Assembly: GCA_036583965.1 (NCBI GenBank)
Contig: JAZBQD010000015.1
Span: 22,597,310-22,661,309, forward strand
DNA: 64,000 nt
From: Prunella strophiata
Lineage: Eukaryota > Chordata > Aves > Passeriformes > Prunellidae
Direction of reading: 5' to 3'
The position numbers and the translations under genes were made by a program. The notes beneath the pieces were generated by a model, which saw nothing but the letters and a program-made list of their open reading frames with translations, was not told the origin of the DNA and searched no databases. The stretch's first letter is position 1; each line of letters starts with the position of its first letter. Positions 24,501 through 35,900 of the stretch are shown piece after piece.

Positions 24501-25091
24501 AATAAAAACAAATGCCAGCAGCTCCCTAGCGCTAATGGGATTGGTGGGTGCTCCTGTCATGAGAGCCTGGTGAATACATATTGTTATAATTGTCTGGGTG
24601 GAGGTGATAGAACAAACGTGACTCTTCCAAGCCAGTGTTGGCACTGACAATAATTGTTAACAGATTTAGTATCCTATTCACCTCTTTTTCCCCCTATAGC
24701 TTCTTCTTAACTTATCAGCAGATTTTATTTTTGAGTTATTAGGAATTGCGTCCTTCTCTTATTGATTCTTCTGAATTGCCAGCCAGCCACTAATTGTTTC
24801 CAGCTCTGAGGATTCAAAATTACTGATTTCCTTTTAGATACTTCAATCATTCATATATCTTCCCTTCCATCCCTCCACCCCCTTTTGACTTTCTTTGGCT
24901 TGAAGTTTTCTCAGAGGAGTTATCAGCTTAGTTAACCCTACTTGTTCTAGCCAAACTCTGCTCTCATTCCTTTGGCAAAGGGGTAGTCAAGAAGAGTTGA
25001 TAAACATAAATCCTCATCTAATTCAATCCCAGCATGAGCACTCTGAATCTAAATACTCTGAATTTGAACACCTAGTTGATGTGCTGTTCAG

Positions 25092-25290
25092 GTGTACCTA
25101 TATACATACATACGCACATGCATACACATATATCCATATCCATACCCCATATCTATATACATAGTGAGTGTGGGGGTTTATATGTAAATATACTACATTT
25201 TATTATTTATATGTAAATATACTACATTTACATGTAAATATGGATTTATATGAGTTTATATTTATATATATAAATATATATAATATATGC
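25092..25290. repeat. AT-rich imperfect tandem array
   Basis: Simple-sequence region made of tatacata/catacacata steps followed by two near-identical copies of tttatatgtaaatatactac (starting at 25177 and 25206, 29-base period) and a partial third copy, then pure TATA runs. Ends shortly before the solo LTR. Likely unstable in length. Confidence 0.85.
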
Positions 25291-25432
25291 ATACCTGCAT
25301 TTATAAATTAATGCACGTGCTTGTATTTAAGGCCTGGCTTGCTGCTCCCTTTTGCTTGCTGCTCCTCCTGTGCCACATGGCTCCTGAAGCAGAATGTCAC
25401 AGCACTGAGGTTGTCAGATTCACCCAAGAGTC

Positions 25433-25438
25433 ACACAT
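25433..25438. repeat. Target-site duplication, left copy
   Basis: acacat directly before the LTR; the identical six bases follow it at 26061-26066. A 6-bp duplication is usual for class II (ERVK/beta-like) retroviral integration. Confidence 0.8.
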
Positions 25439-26060
25439 TGTTGGTGTCTCTCAGTACCCTGAGATGACCTTGATTAGTTAGAAAGTTTTTGTGTTCTTGT
25501 TCGAGAGACCGAAGAAGGAGTTAGGAGCTTTTTGTGTAGTTTTTAAGGTTGTTTATTGTTGCTTATTTAAGACTTTTTCCCCTGGCTAGCTGAGGTTCGT
25601 TCAGCAGGCCAGTTTGGAGTGCACTGCCCACCTCTGGGGTGGTGCTGTTTTTTTACACTAAAAAATTACGTGTACATTATTTATTATTCTTTTTTAATAC
25701 TTATCACCCATGTTACAGGGTCTAATTCTACTCTAAACCAATCCAAAAGTGCCACCATCACACAGAAGATGGAGGGCCTGAAAAAGAAAAAAGAAGGGCA
25801 GAACACGCCCAAATTCCTCCATCTTGGCCCTCAAACCCTTATCTAAAAAACCCTAAAATTCTACATTTTCACTCTATGAAAACTTATTATTACTCTACTT
25901 AATTTGTGTGGCTTATAATTCTTCATATAAAGTTGGTAATCTTTTCCATGGCTCAAAATCAAAGGCACAAGAGTCTTAGGCTCTGTACCAAAGTCTCTGA
26001 GCCCCCTGTCAGGGGCTCGAGCCATCTAAGACAATCAGAGGAATGTCTTAACTTCCGACA
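25439..26060 (-). mobile_element. Solo endogenous-retrovirus LTR, 622 bp
   Basis: On the minus strand the element begins TGTCGGAAGTTAAG and ends CACCAACA, giving the canonical TG...CA ends. A perfect 6-bp duplication (acacat) lies at both borders. Two AATAAA signals occur in minus-strand orientation (complement at 25680-25685 and 25552-25557), fitting an R/U5 part near the low-coordinate end. A CpG-containing palindromic stretch (gagcccc...ggggctc, 25999-26018) lies in the probable U3. No gag, pol or env sequence flanks it, so it is a solo LTR left by recombination between the two LTRs of a provirus. The 6-bp duplication and its perfect state suggest a class II (ERVK-like) and fairly young insertion. 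The subfamily name is not assigned. Confidence 0.88.
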
Positions 26061-26066
26061 ACACAT
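26061..26066. repeat. Target-site duplication, right copy
   Basis: acacat, identical to 25433-25438. The pair fixes the LTR borders. Confidence 0.8.
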
Positions 26067-27391
26067 CAGCAAGTCACCACAGACCAGCTGAGTGGCAGGA
26101 GCTGCTGACAGACCCATGGATAACCCAGGGCTAGGGGAAGGAGAGGTGACTTCTTGCAGGAGCTCTCCAACTGTTAGCAAAGATGACTTCAATTGCATTG
26201 CATTAGCTGGGTGCTAGAAACGTGCAGGCAATCTGCTGCTGGGGCACCACAGACCCAAATCACTTGTCAAGAAGCAGGAACTGGTGCATGAGCCTGTGCT
26301 CTGTCTGCTGACCAAGGCCCCTCTGCTGCTCCTCTGTACAGCAGTGTCAGTGCATCCCCCTGTTCTCTTCTGCCTGGAATGACCAGCTCAGCTGCCCTCC
26401 ATGCTCCTGGCACTGGGGGATGGACAATTGGAGAGCTGCAGGAGGGGAAGTGTTCCCACAGTGCTGCCCTTGCACAGGCACTTCTTGGCTCCCTAGGGTG
26501 GAAAGTCCCCCCACAGCCTTGCCAGGTCTTTGCTGTGGGAAGCACACACTAACATTGCATTATTATGTACTAACCCACCATTATTTGGTGGGTTGGCTTC
26601 CCACCCAACCCAGAGACATCCTCGAAGCACTGCAAGCCTCACCTGCTGCAAACAGGAAATTTCCAGGCCCTCAGCCTTGTTCAAGAGCCCAGCATTACTG
26701 TCCCAAGTGCATGTCACTGAGAGGTCCAGGTTAATATATTCTTGCAGAACTCAATACAAATTTTCCTAGGCACAATTTTTTTTCTGTCAAAAATGCAATG
26801 TGCTGAGCTTCCAGCAGTGCAGGGCTCTTTTAAAAATACATAACTCATAAATGAATCAATATAGGACTAATGTGAATCAGTACAAGGGCACTTGAGGACA
26901 CCCTTTCTTTTCCTGTTGCATAGTTGCTCCCTCTCCAGACCTTGCCAAAACTAACCCATTGTTACACTGAAAGCAACTAATGGCAGCTGTTAAACATGTG
27001 GTTCAACTTTAGGGATCAGTCCCAGGCATGAAAATTAGTTTTTGCTTGGGTTAAATGCAAGTAGCAATTAGGTGCCTCTGCATAGTGAGAACAGAAGTAG
27101 TTGGAAGCTGCTGCCCAGAGCAAGGTCCTGCCTGAGAAGTGCAAGTCGCCCTCCAGGTTCATCCCTGACCACAGGCACAAAGGCAGAGGAATGGACTCAG
27201 TTGAAGCTGTATGCATTAGTGAATAAAGGCTTGAAGATGGACATGATTTTGGGAGAAAACCTGACTCATTTCAGCCATAAGATTCCTTGGAAAAGCAAAC
27301 TTGTTGAGGGTACAAAACAAAGCCTGGTCTGTCTTCATGTAATATTGCCTTGTCCTATTTAGAACAGTTCTCCAAAAGCACACAATATAGG

Positions 27392-27394
<3 letters not shown>

Positions 27395-27426
<32 letters not shown>
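27395..27426. repeat. Poly-A tract, 32 bases
   Basis: Uninterrupted run of 32 A. Length would suit the tail of a recent retroposed transcript on the plus strand, but the 300 bases upstream contain no gene or SINE I recognise, and I found no flanking duplication. Confidence 0.9.
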
Positions 27427-27429
<3 letters not shown>

Positions 27430-29951
27430 GAGTCTAATTAAAAAGTCAGAAGAAATGAGCTTAAATACCTAGAAGGGCCATGCTGTTAGTTTTTTCCATA
27501 GGCCCCTTCCAGTCTTGTGCATTTTGGTTCAATTGCTGAGTTTACTGCAGGAAGCACGCTCAAGCTTCTCAGAGCAGCAGTCAGCATCCTGGAATGATGT
27601 AGATGAGAAGCATCACTGTATGCATGATTAAGTGAGTCAGAAATCCACTCAGTGTATGCCATCAGGCTTTGAAAGTCACCTTTCTACTGTATATATGCAG
27701 CAGAGACAGTGACTGTGGCAAAAAGTGAGAGCTAGCATCCCTCTGTGTGTCTTCAAGTTAAAATAAAAACCTTGTTTCCTGCAGGCAAACCAGATCCTCT
27801 AAGCAAGCCTGGGTATGTTGTCCCACTCAGTTAGTGTAGTTTTCCAGTTCAGCAAAACTTTAGTCTCTTCAGAGCTCTGAAAGTCTACAGCAGAGTGTGC
27901 AGCCAAGGAAGTGCAATTTTATTTCCAAATCCACAGGCTCACTCTTACAATTGCACCCAATTGTGAGTTCTTATTCTATTTCTGTGGGAGAACCAGGATT
28001 CTTGAGTTGTGTCTCAGCCAAAAGAGAATTTTCTTTGCCTACAATTTTCTAGAAATGTCAACATATCACTGACACGTTGGCTCTTGACAGATAAAGTGGG
28101 AGGTTACAACTGAAAAACAAAAAGAAAAAAAATGTCTGAGTGTTGCAGGAGATCCTTCTTCTCAAGCTGAGCAGAGGGAATGGTTACCCTGTTGAATCAC
28201 AGTGGGACTGTGGCTGGGTAATTGAAAAGATTTGTTGTCTGAGAAAGCACATTTAAAAATTCCTCTCCTTTCTTCAGCTATCAGGATACCACTGGGACTT
28301 CACGAGGTCCATAGATCTGCTGCATAATGTGTGAATGGCCATGTCTCACCATGGAGTCAAGAGTTGAGCTGTTATGAGTACAACATAAATAAGATCAAAA
28401 TCAGAGTTGACTTCTGATGGGAGATATAATGGCTATGGGTAAGAGCAGGAAAGTGGGGCTGAAGAAACTGGATGGGTAAAATACAAAACAGCAAAATATT
28501 TTGGGTAGATAGATTTGAAATATTCAGCACCATCTCAACTGGTTTTATCAAAACTTGCATATTATTTTGAAAATGGCAGGTCATTTAGGCCTTCTCAAAA
28601 TTACTGAAGGAAGAGGTGGCACAGTTTAATTAGACTTTCTCAGGACAAGTTTCTCTATAGACATCTCAGGTCATCCCAAGTATTGCTGTATCACTCTGGA
28701 ATAAGAAAATCCACTGTAATAAATGTATTTACTACATATTTACACTGATATCACTTAATACAAGGTCTGTCCAAAAGATTTCAAACATGATGCTTCACAA
28801 ACAGTGGCATGAGCTGAACTCTGTAACACAGATTAAGGTCAAATAAATCTTCAGATATCTGAAGACTTATGTCTTAGTCCTTCTCATGTCTGAAGGCTTT
28901 TACCAGTGTGTCCTCTTTCCTGCTCTTACAACAGCCCCATATGGGACTGAAAATATATTATATTTCTCAAATATTTTTCTCATCCGTATGTGAGACAGCC
29001 ACCTCTGTTCACATGGCAAGTACAAGAAATTATGGTAAAGCTACACAGATAAAAATTAAAGTACAGCAGTTTCAATGGAAGTAAGGACAAATTGCTTTTA
29101 AGTTAGGCTTCAGTGGGCAGGATCAGTGGACATTAAAGGGAAACACAAAAGCAAAGAGAAACAGAGCCTGCATCACTTACATGTCTTTGGCTTCTACTCT
29201 ATTTCAGGGCATTATCAGCAAAGTGTCATGAGCCTATCCATGCCACTTGATGCATTTTCTGCAGTTCAGAGCTTGCAGTGATGAGCCCATGTGAGTTGGG
29301 CTTTTTTTGTCCCAGTGGTATCTCATGTGATGGTGGGGTGTTTTTTTTATTTTTTGGGTTTGCTGTTTTGTTTGTTTTGATTTTAGGGATTTTTGTTGGA
29401 GGCAGGGGGAATTGCTCCTTGGTTTTGTGCTATCCCTGAGTTGCCAGCCTTCATATAGCAACAGTCAGAGTCCAGCCCAGCAGCAACAAGGCATTTGCCC
29501 CAGGGATGAATTAGACTGGGTGCTCTAGCAGTAGCTTTCCTTTGCCAATGTACTGTGTAAGCTGAGCATCCTAAAATTTCTATTTTATGGACACATGGTA
29601 GTATTTCAACTAAGGGATATTTTTAACTTGGAGGAAACAGGAACATGAGACTGCTGGAGCCATTGAGTTGGTTTCACTCTTGGACCCTCCCATGAATGCA
29701 GCAACATCCACCTGAGCAGCACAGCTGCCACCCACACAACAGCTGTGGAGGGGCTTCTTCCAGAGCTTTCCCACCTTCATGGCTACAAACAGCCTGCCTA
29801 AATATGTTCACAAATTCCTTCTCTGTTCATTCAAAATCAATTTATAGGCAATCATTCTCAAATCAGTACAGACTATGACTCAAATAAGCTATCTCTCCTT
29901 TATTCTTTATGCCTCTGTAGATAATTTTCTATCCCCTTTCAGGTGTTTTAA

Positions 29952-29966
29952 TTTTTTTTTTTTTTT
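29952..29966. repeat. Poly-T tract, 15 bases
   Basis: Uninterrupted run of 15 T with no associated retroposon recognised. Confidence 0.9.
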
Positions 29967-32900
29967 AATGAACTGAAAAACATTCTCTAGGTCTTCTCTT
30001 GTATCTCTCTTACAGACTTGTCCCTACCCCTGTTTTGCTCTTAACTCATATAGATGACTTGGACAGTGTCTGTCCTCTCAGGAGAACACTTGCCAGACAC
30101 CTGTGCAGTACAGCAGCACTTCACACCTCTCCTGTGAATGCCTCACCTTTACATTTTTCATGCTGTTACAACTTCAGAGCATTGTAATTATTCTGAAACT
30201 AATACACTGTGATGTTATATCCTATTCATATGATGTTATATCTATATCATGAGCTCCCAGTTTTCACAGATTACTTACACTGAGTAACTGACCATGCATT
30301 TTGTACTACTGACCTTGGTCTGATTTGTCCTCATTCCACCTTCTCCATGTTGTAAGTGTTATTGGCAAAATATACTGAACCTATCCTCTTTAAAGGTGCC
30401 CTCTTCCAGCCAATAATCCATGGTTAATCAAGTAATTTGTATGTCTGCAGAAGCCAAAGATAAAATTCCTGCTTTTCTTCAATTAACTAGTCTCTTCTGC
30501 TCAAAAAGCTGCCTTGCCAGATGGTTTGTACTTCCTCCTCCCATCTCAGACAGATCTGGCTCCCAGAGACTGGGAAAGAGCCCAGCACCGACAGCAGGGA
30601 GATTCCCAGCCAGGGGTATCTCCCTGGAAGGGTTCTTTAGATGAACTTCAGAGTCCGTCCTGCCTATAAAAATATTGTTCATAATTTTGGTTCTCTGTCA
30701 GATCAGCATAATGGACTGGCAGAGCTTGTAAAATAAAATGGCAAACAGCAAGCTAGCATCCAAATCAATCCTTCAATTTGAAATGCAAAGTGTAATGCTT
30801 TTCAGGAATCTGGAGGGCTAATGTAACAAGGAATGTATCCTCCCCCGAAATGAAGGATTCATTTCAAAACACGCTGACACTTTGGCGCAGAGCAGTGACT
30901 TCATCAGCAAAGTCAAAAATAAATTTAAAAAAATTTTTAGAAGATATTACCTCTGGGCCAGATCATCATATGTCACAAATTTGGATTAATTTAAACAGAG
31001 CTACATTAGTTTTTATCAGTTCCAAATCCATCTATTTCCCATGGTCTGGAGCATTATATTTCCAAATTTTTTATTTCCTAATATTTTCCAAATGTTGTTA
31101 GAATTTTAGGGAAACAGTATTATATTTTCCATTTTCCTTTTTGCTGTGTTTTACGACTCAACAATCTTTCATAAGCATTTTTTTATTCCACAAAGAAGCT
31201 CTTTAATAAATACAAAAAAGCTGATCCGCTAGTTCTTGCTAGCAAACATTGTAAGATGGTAGTTGTGTGGGGAATCATTAAAGAAGAACTGCATATTTAA
31301 ACCCTGTAGTTTTAGAATACCAGATATTAAATTAAAGAAGGAAACTTACTGCCTAGTACTTTGGAAAGTGGCTGTCATTCATGGCAAATTTCAAAGTTAA
31401 AGCAAGGAAAAGTGACTGTTAACAAATTCCACAGTCTTGATTCATTTTTTCATTCTCATAGTGACAAATGTCTTTGAATGTCCACTTAGCATTAAGTTAA
31501 ATTATCTACTTGAGATTGGGAAAAATAATATTAATGTGCTAAAATGTCATCCTATTTCTGCATTAGCACTATGTTAATTTAAACCAAATTTTCTCTGCAA
31601 AGAATGAAGCAGAGGTTTGTAATTCATGTCTGTACCATTTCTCACAGCTGTGCCAAAGCCTGCACCACAGTCCAAAGCCAATCTCACTTGGGCACTGCTC
31701 AGCACAACTTCTTCCTTGGACCTCAGCTTCCTACTAGGGGAATTATTTCATCACAGATAGAGAGAGGTCAATGACTAATTGGTGTTCACACGTCAGAGGC
31801 AAAGGGGGCACCAGGACATGTGAAATGTGTGGAGTCTCATTTCAGCATAGCAGTAAAAGCCAGAGTTGGGGTGTCTCCTGACTATCACACTCTGAAACAC
31901 TCCATTTTTTTGTTGATGCTAGTTGCATAAATATCAATTTGTGTAAATATCAATTTACAATCAAAAATGTGCCCACATTATATTCAGAGAAAATATGAAT
32001 AATTTGAAAATGTGAAGAGAATTGTGGTTTTGAAATCTCAAAAGGCATTCAAAAATAGCAAACAGGTAGATTTTTTTTTTTAAATTTACACTTTTGACCC
32101 AGTTTTCTCTTGAACATTCTTCTGAATGTTTTCAAAATATTAATTAATAATCTGAGAAATTAGTCTACTGAATGTCTTTGAAATTCAGCTGTAAAATATC
32201 TCTGCCTTTCCATAGCTAATGTGGTAACTATATTTTGAAAAATAATCAGTCACTCAATTAAGTATAACCTATATCTCATAAACTATATTTGCCATCTGCA
32301 ATAAAGTTGTACTTTTAATTTTGTTCCTTCACTGTATAATTTTAAAGTGTTTACATGGTATCCTGATCACCCATGTAGAATACAACAGCTTATTGCTGCC
32401 CCTTCCTAATGACACACACTGTACCCACCTTTCCTAGTTCCTTCAGATGTTAATGCCTACCTACATTTATCAGGCATCATTCATTTTGATTCTTCCTTCC
32501 TTCAAAATTCAATAGTGAGAGCTAGCCAAAGCCCATTCCTTCAAACTCTACCTAGCTTGAGGGCTTCTAATCTTTGACAAATCACTGTGAGGGGATTTGT
32601 TTGGGGTGGAATTCCTCTTCTGCTCCACTTGAGGACCTCTTGCTTGCAGTGTGAGCCTCTGCTCAGCTTTGCACAGTGAAGTGTAGAGGGTAGAGAATAG
32701 CTTGCAGTGAGTGACTTCTTAGGTGAAGCATGCTTCTTATGGTTTTTTTTCAGATTTTCTGTGCTTAAGAATCCCTATGTGCTATCTACTATCAAAATTA
32801 TTTGCTAATTAAGACTCCTGAATCCCTCTTGGAACCCCATGTGCCCATGGGTAGTTTTACTGTGGCAGTAAACTCAGCCAAATTCAGAGGTGTAATGGGG

Positions 32901-35900
32901 TTACAAAGTGCAAAGATGATCTCATCTGGATGGAGGTAGCTTTTGGAGTAAGGACCTCTGAAGCACCACTCTGTCACATATTGGGTATTGAGATAAGCTC
33001 CCAAAGTTAGAAACTCTGGTGGTGCCATGGGACACTCCCCAGTATGCAGAAGTGTGTTCCAGCCAGTCCCTGGTCTGGGCAGCAGCAGGACCAGGCCCAT
33101 CATGAGTCAGGAAACCTTTCTCCTGTGCAATTACTCAGAAACCTTCTGCATTCACATATGTGAGAAAGAACCAGGTGCTCAGAGCCATTCAGATTTGTGA
33201 TAAACTGCTCTCTGGAATAAGCCTTTTATTCATTGGGAATTTCAATGTCAACTATTGAAACTGAACCCCTAACTGAGACACTTCAGGCTAGTTGCCTAAA
33301 TTTTGGTGGAATGTATCCAGGCCCTAACACATACACTAATTCTTCTGGGTAGCTGTAGACACAGCAAAATTCATTATTTCCATGACAGCACTTGATAGTC
33401 AGTCTTTACCATACCATATCTGCTGGCAGCAGAGAGATGTGTGTGTTTATAATAACAAGACAGCAGAAATTTCAGACAGTGCTTTGAATAATGCATTTTG
33501 CAGTACTTGTTCAGGCTTGTTAAACCCAAAGCAAAATACAAAAACCCAATGTTGCTCTTTTTGTGAGGTTCATACCTCTGGTTTTTAATGGGATTTATCT
33601 TAAAGGATAAGTTAATTTCTTTTACATGCTACTAACCATGAATGTATCTAAAAATCTCGTTGCAACTTGCATTGTTCTGTTGGTGAAAACTCTTCTACTC
33701 TTAATTTAGCCCAACAGCTCTGTGACTGGACTTTATCCTGACTTGGGTCTCCAGCCATTTCTAGCCTCATCTCTCCAAAAAGATGATACTACTTGCATCC
33801 TGTAGTGGAGCTTAAAGATTTTGCCTCTTCAGCTTGTGATCAGATACTCTAGTGATGCCAAGTAATTCATATGGACTTGAACCTTGTTGGGACTGATAGC
33901 CTCATTGTTACTTACATCCAGTGGAGATAACTTCATGGTAGCCACAGAATTGTTCAAACCAGTGTCTATGAGGTATTGTGAACAATCAAAAATTTTGCTA
34001 CCAGCAAAAGCCACAACTGACTACAACTGCACAAAAAATATGCAGCAGCTTGACTCTTGCACATGTACAGAAATCACTGTTATTGTATGAGTGTACATCA
34101 CTCACTTCAGCATATCCTGCTAAGAGCTGACTTCAGGATTCTCTGTTTCAACTTTGAAAACCTCTTACAGTGTTACTCCTACCTCCTCATCCAAATGTTT
34201 AAGTCACTGTACATTTAAATATCAAATCTTATTTCTTATTCTCAACTAGTAAATCTTATCTCTTTCTAAAGCCCTCTTGAAATATTAGTGTTATTGAGCA
34301 TGTTCTGTCTTAAGTATTACTTGGTGGATTACATTGCCAAAATACATTTGTGATCTGTCTGAGTTTAGTCATTTTAAATCCATCCATTAATACACATCTG
34401 CTCGCAGCTGACTAAAATTCTCTACTGTAAATGTAAAAGATAAATTTCCTAACAAGTCTTTTTGGTAGGTGTTTTCTGTGTGTGCTTTTTGTGTTATTTA
34501 CTCCTAGACACTGGATCTTGTGATTCCTAGATCCTGGATCGCATCCCTGATTGGGATGAGACACTTTCTCTTGACTTCTTTAGAGATCAACAGAGCTTTG
34601 GTGGGCCAGATTTACACCATGGGGCCAAATTTGAAAACTATCTGAGGTGATCATGTGGCCTAAACTGGTGCATCTGTCCTGGCACAAAGCTGCAGTCTGG
34701 GTCAAATCCACACCTGGGTTTGCAGAGAGGAGGTGAGAACACCATCAGCAGTACCAGCAGAATGTTTCTTCTGCCAGCCTCCTTGCTCTGTCAGCCCAGG
34801 CAACTCGGCTGAATCCTTCCATGGATCTCTGGGAAACACAACCAAGTCATTGCTGTTGAGGGCATTATGAACAACAAATTATTTTGTACCAGTATTTTGT
34901 TACTAGCAGTAATAGTCTGTATAGATATTTTTTGCCTTGCTGCACCTCTAAGATAATGTGGCTGAATTTATCCCTCACTAAAATACCTTCCATAAAAAAG
35001 GTGCAAAGTTATTTCACATTTCCAGGGGAGAAAGAGACAATGTCAGATGAGACAATAGAATTTAGTTTGGTTTCTGTATACAATAAAACTTTAAATTTTG
35101 CTATCACACCTGTTCCTGCAGCATTTGAATGGTTAAAAAACAGGTTTCAGAACTACATCTGATTTGCTTGATGGGCACCAGAAGAACTCCCATTTGCCAG
35201 ATCAACCAGCCTTTCAAATTAGATATTTGAAATTATCTGAGAGCATCACACAGTTCAATTTATTTATCTCTTATACTTTGACATTGCTTCTGGAGACTAC
35301 TCTGAGAAAATGTTGTGCTTGCAGCAAGCAACCACAAGGAGTCTGAGCAAGATGGAATCAAGGTTCATCTTCCACCTCAGATGGGATTCTGGTGGAAAGG
35401 TTGTACTGCTCCTCTTGGGGTACCTGCCCCCAGTCCTTCTCTGCACACCTGTCTGAGTGAATTCAGCAGTCTACTTGTGGCTATCATGTTTTAGTTCAAA
35501 ACCTGGGGCTCAGGGAGTAGTCACAGATTCTCATGTTTGTAGCAGTGGCCATGTGGTCCCTAGGCCTGTCTCCTGAGATGACAGCATGGGTCCAGGAGGG
35601 ATCCTGTGCCCCTCTTTCTACACAGAAATAGTTCACACAGGACACTGCTGATTTTCAAAAGGTCTTACACATTCAGTGTCTGCTGTCCCACAGTGACTGA
35701 GGTGTTGGAGAGGATAAAGTCCAAGTCTGAATGAAGGCTGGCATGTATGCAGACTTAAAGAATAAATTATCTTTCTATGAGTGGGAGATGAGGATATTCT
35801 GGGAAGCCCTTTGTGGGCAAGTCAGCAGGCTGACTGCTTGTGGGAAATGGCATTTCTTGAGACACAGAGCACTGTTTGGTGGCACTTCTCATGGACATGT

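Larger units (their letters stand above)
20581..25432. other. Unique-looking DNA, no gene recognised
   Basis: No coding gene seen. Contains a perfect 20-bp GC palindrome (21541-21560), a 13-A run near 22778-22790 and the AT-rich tandem array at 25092-25290. Open frames stay below about 110 codons. Confidence 0.55.

Noticed and set aside
25500..25512. TTCGAGAGACC resembling a tRNA T-loop motif
   Set aside because: It is internal to the solo LTR and no tRNA fold can be drawn around it.
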